The translations under genes and the position numbers were made by a program. The notes under the pieces are model-generated. The model ran no database searches. It was given only the letters and a program-made list of their open reading frames with translations, and was not told where the DNA came from. DNA of 64,000 nt from Advenella kashmirensis W13003 (GTDB lineage Bacteria; Pseudomonadota; Gammaproteobacteria; Burkholderiales; Burkholderiaceae_B): contig NZ_KI650980.1 in the NCBI RefSeq assembly GCF_000506985.1, forward strand, positions 558,001 through 622,000. The letters run 5' to 3'. Positions 62,731 through 64,000 of this stretch are shown here, in pieces (positions within the stretch are counted from its first letter, which is position 1; every line of letters begins with the position of its first letter).

Positions 62731-63916
62731 GACCAATATCCATCCGATCGGAGACGGCTGCAATCAATGCATTAAGCTCCTTATCTCGATCAGGTTCGTA
62801 TTCACTTACGTATCGGGGCTCCGGATAGACCGCCAATTGAATTACGACCAATTTCGCTGTCCGGTCAATGAAGATTCGCTGCCCCGAATGCCCCATCGCC
62901 AGCATGGCTCCGTCGTCACGCAACCACCAGCTATAGCCGTAGGACCGCAAACCGAGTGCGCTGCGATGCGAGGCAAGCTGATCCTCAGGAATGTAAAATG
63001 CGGGCTCGGCAGCCTGGTCGACCCAGGATTCGGGCAAGATCCGATTGCCCTCCACTATTCCTCCGTCGATGACAAATTGCGCAAAGCGGCCCATGTCTCT
63101 TAGGGTCATGCCGGCACGACTCCCACCGATTTCTTGGCCTTCTTCCGATTCCAGGGTGTAAAAACCATTGAACTCCATGCCACAAGGTTGCCATATGCGC
63201 TCTGACATATAATCGGCCAACGTCCGGTTTGTTGCCGCACTCAAAACTGCCCCAAGCAGATATGTGTCGCCCGTGTTGTAATGCCACACGGTGCCTGGCG
63301 CATGCGCACGCGGACATGTGCGCAAAAGTTGCAGGACTCCTCCTGGAACCTTGTCCGCCAGCGACTTGCTATATCTGTTGACATCCGAGTGCTTATCCGC
63401 ATAGTCTTCCACCCAAGCGATGCCTGAAGACATTGTGAGCAAATGCCTGATCGTCACAACGTCGTAAGGACAATTTTTCAGTTCGGGTATATAGCGTGAT
63501 ACCTGGTCGTCAATGCTTGAAATAGACCCGTCCTGAATCGCGGCACCAACAAGCATGGCAGTCATCGATTTCACAGTGGACATCGTAGACCAGCGGTCTT
63601 GCGGTTGTAGGCCAAGACCGTAACGTTCCATAACAATTTCGCCGCGGTGAATAACCAAAAGTCCGGCGACATTATTGATATCCATAAAACGGTTCAAGTT
63701 TCTGGTGTCGTCGCCAATTTCATAGCTAATGTCTATCTCGGTCCCTCTGGGAAATGGCTTAGGGCTCGTGCCTTTATTTATTGTCCGAGTGGCGAACAGC
63801 TGATCTACGATGCGGTAGCCATAGGATTGAATACATGGTGGCCAAAGGAGAAAATCCTCTGCCTGCGGCAGATGGACAGAGGGCTGGGCAGTGGGTAGTG
63901 TTGATAGTTTCTGCAT
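62720..63916 (-). CDS. Beta-lactamase-fold serine hydrolase (6-aminohexanoate-dimer hydrolase-like)
   Basis: A 398-residue serine hydrolase of the class C beta-lactamase/esterase superfamily. The nucleophile motif S113-T-V-K116 is clear. HYNTGDTYLLGAV takes the place of the Tyr-x-Asn box, in the form seen in NylB-type enzymes, and GHSG stands for the KTG box. No signal peptide is visible, so it would act in the cytoplasm on amides or esters. It overlaps the gamma-glutamyltransferase gene, implying one transcript. The upstream 84 bases reach the window edge and hold a 6-bp dyad (63974-63979 with 63990-63995). Confidence 0.87.
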   Translation of the reverse strand: MQKLSTLPTAQPSVHLPQAEDFLLWPPCIQSYGYRIVDQLFATRTINKGTSPKPFPRGTEIDISYEIGDDTRNLNRFMDINNVAGLLVIHRGEIVMERYGLGLQPQDRWSTMSTVKSMTAMLVGAAIQDGSISSIDDQVSRYIPELKNCPYDVVTIRHLLTMSSGIAWVEDYADKHSDVNRYSKSLADKVPGGVLQLLRTCPRAHAPGTVWHYNTGDTYLLGAVLSAATNRTLADYMSERIWQPCGMEFNGFYTLESEEGQEIGGSRAGMTLRDMGRFAQFVIDGGIVEGNRILPESWVDQAAEPAFYIPEDQLASHRSALGLRSYGYSWWLRDDGAMLAMGHSGQRIFIDRTAKLVVIQLAVYPEPRYVSEYEPDRDKELNALIAAVSDRMDIGHAR

Positions 63917-64000
63917 CTTTGTCTTTGCAATACTGTTATATGGAAGAGAATCGGTAAATCAGTTATTGCGAATACCCATACTTTTTACAATGGGTCCCCA

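Noticed and set aside
1-64000. CRISPR arrays, insertion sequences, prophage or integrase genes.
   Set aside because: No regularly spaced repeats, transposase motifs or terminal inverted repeats with target duplications were seen on reading through the window.

Overview
The window is a chromosomal segment of a betaproteobacterium of the family Alcaligenaceae. The conserved gene order rpsB-tsf-pyrH-frr-uppS-cdsA-dxr-rseP-bamA-skp-lpxD-fabZ-lpxA-lpxB-rnhB, the smpB/ratA/ratB arrangement, and several 'Bug'-type solute receptors together point to the Bordetella/Achromobacter/Advenella neighbourhood. Base composition is moderately GC rich and Advenella is my best guess. The genus is an inference and was not tested by any search.

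Region 1 (1-14985) is the translation, isoprenoid and outer-membrane assembly block. It holds ribosomal protein S2 (5' end cut by the window edge), EF-Ts, UMP kinase, ribosome recycling factor, the undecaprenyl-PP and CDP-diacylglycerol synthases, DXP reductoisomerase, the RseP protease, BamA, Skp and the lipid A genes, ending in RNase HII. Hairpin terminators separate tsf from pyrH and bamA from skp.

Region 2 (14986-36059) is mostly housekeeping. It carries a fatty acid desaturase, a SpoU-type RNA methyltransferase, the divergent ppsR/ppsA pair, an FKBP isomerase, an NfeD/SPFH pair, and smpB with ratA/ratB. Next come a 3-hydroxyisobutyryl-CoA hydrolase-like gene, ygfZ, the mltG-tmk-holB-tatD operon, an ankyrin lipoprotein with a secreted partner, glutamate dehydrogenase, crcB behind a fluoride riboswitch, a glutathione transferase/glutathione peroxidase pair and an EamA exporter.

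Region 3 (about 36.1-64 kb) is an accessory catabolic and transport region built from regulator-plus-transporter-plus-enzyme modules. (a) A LysR regulator is coupled to an EamA exporter and diverges from an RraA-like aldolase, a D-2-hydroxyacid dehydrogenase, a Bug receptor and an FMN hydroxyacid oxidase. (b) A GntR regulator diverges from a sugar ABC importer whose two permeases are fused in one 676-residue protein, followed by an SMP-30-type lactonase. (c) A second RraA-like protein heads an amino-acid-type ABC importer operon; a LacI-type palindrome overlaps its likely promoter and a LacI regulator lies at its far end. (d) A Bug receptor is followed by a flavin-reductase-like protein. (e) ArsB stands alone next to a GlxA-type regulator paired with a BASS/Acr3-like carrier. 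(f) A cysteine hydrolase, a gamma-glutamyltransferase and a beta-lactamase-fold serine hydrolase follow.

I saw no rRNA, tRNA, CRISPR array, insertion sequence or phage gene. The most distinctive items are the fused-permease sugar system, the two RraA-centred modules with their palindromes, and the long inverted repeats upstream of gdhA and ppsA.
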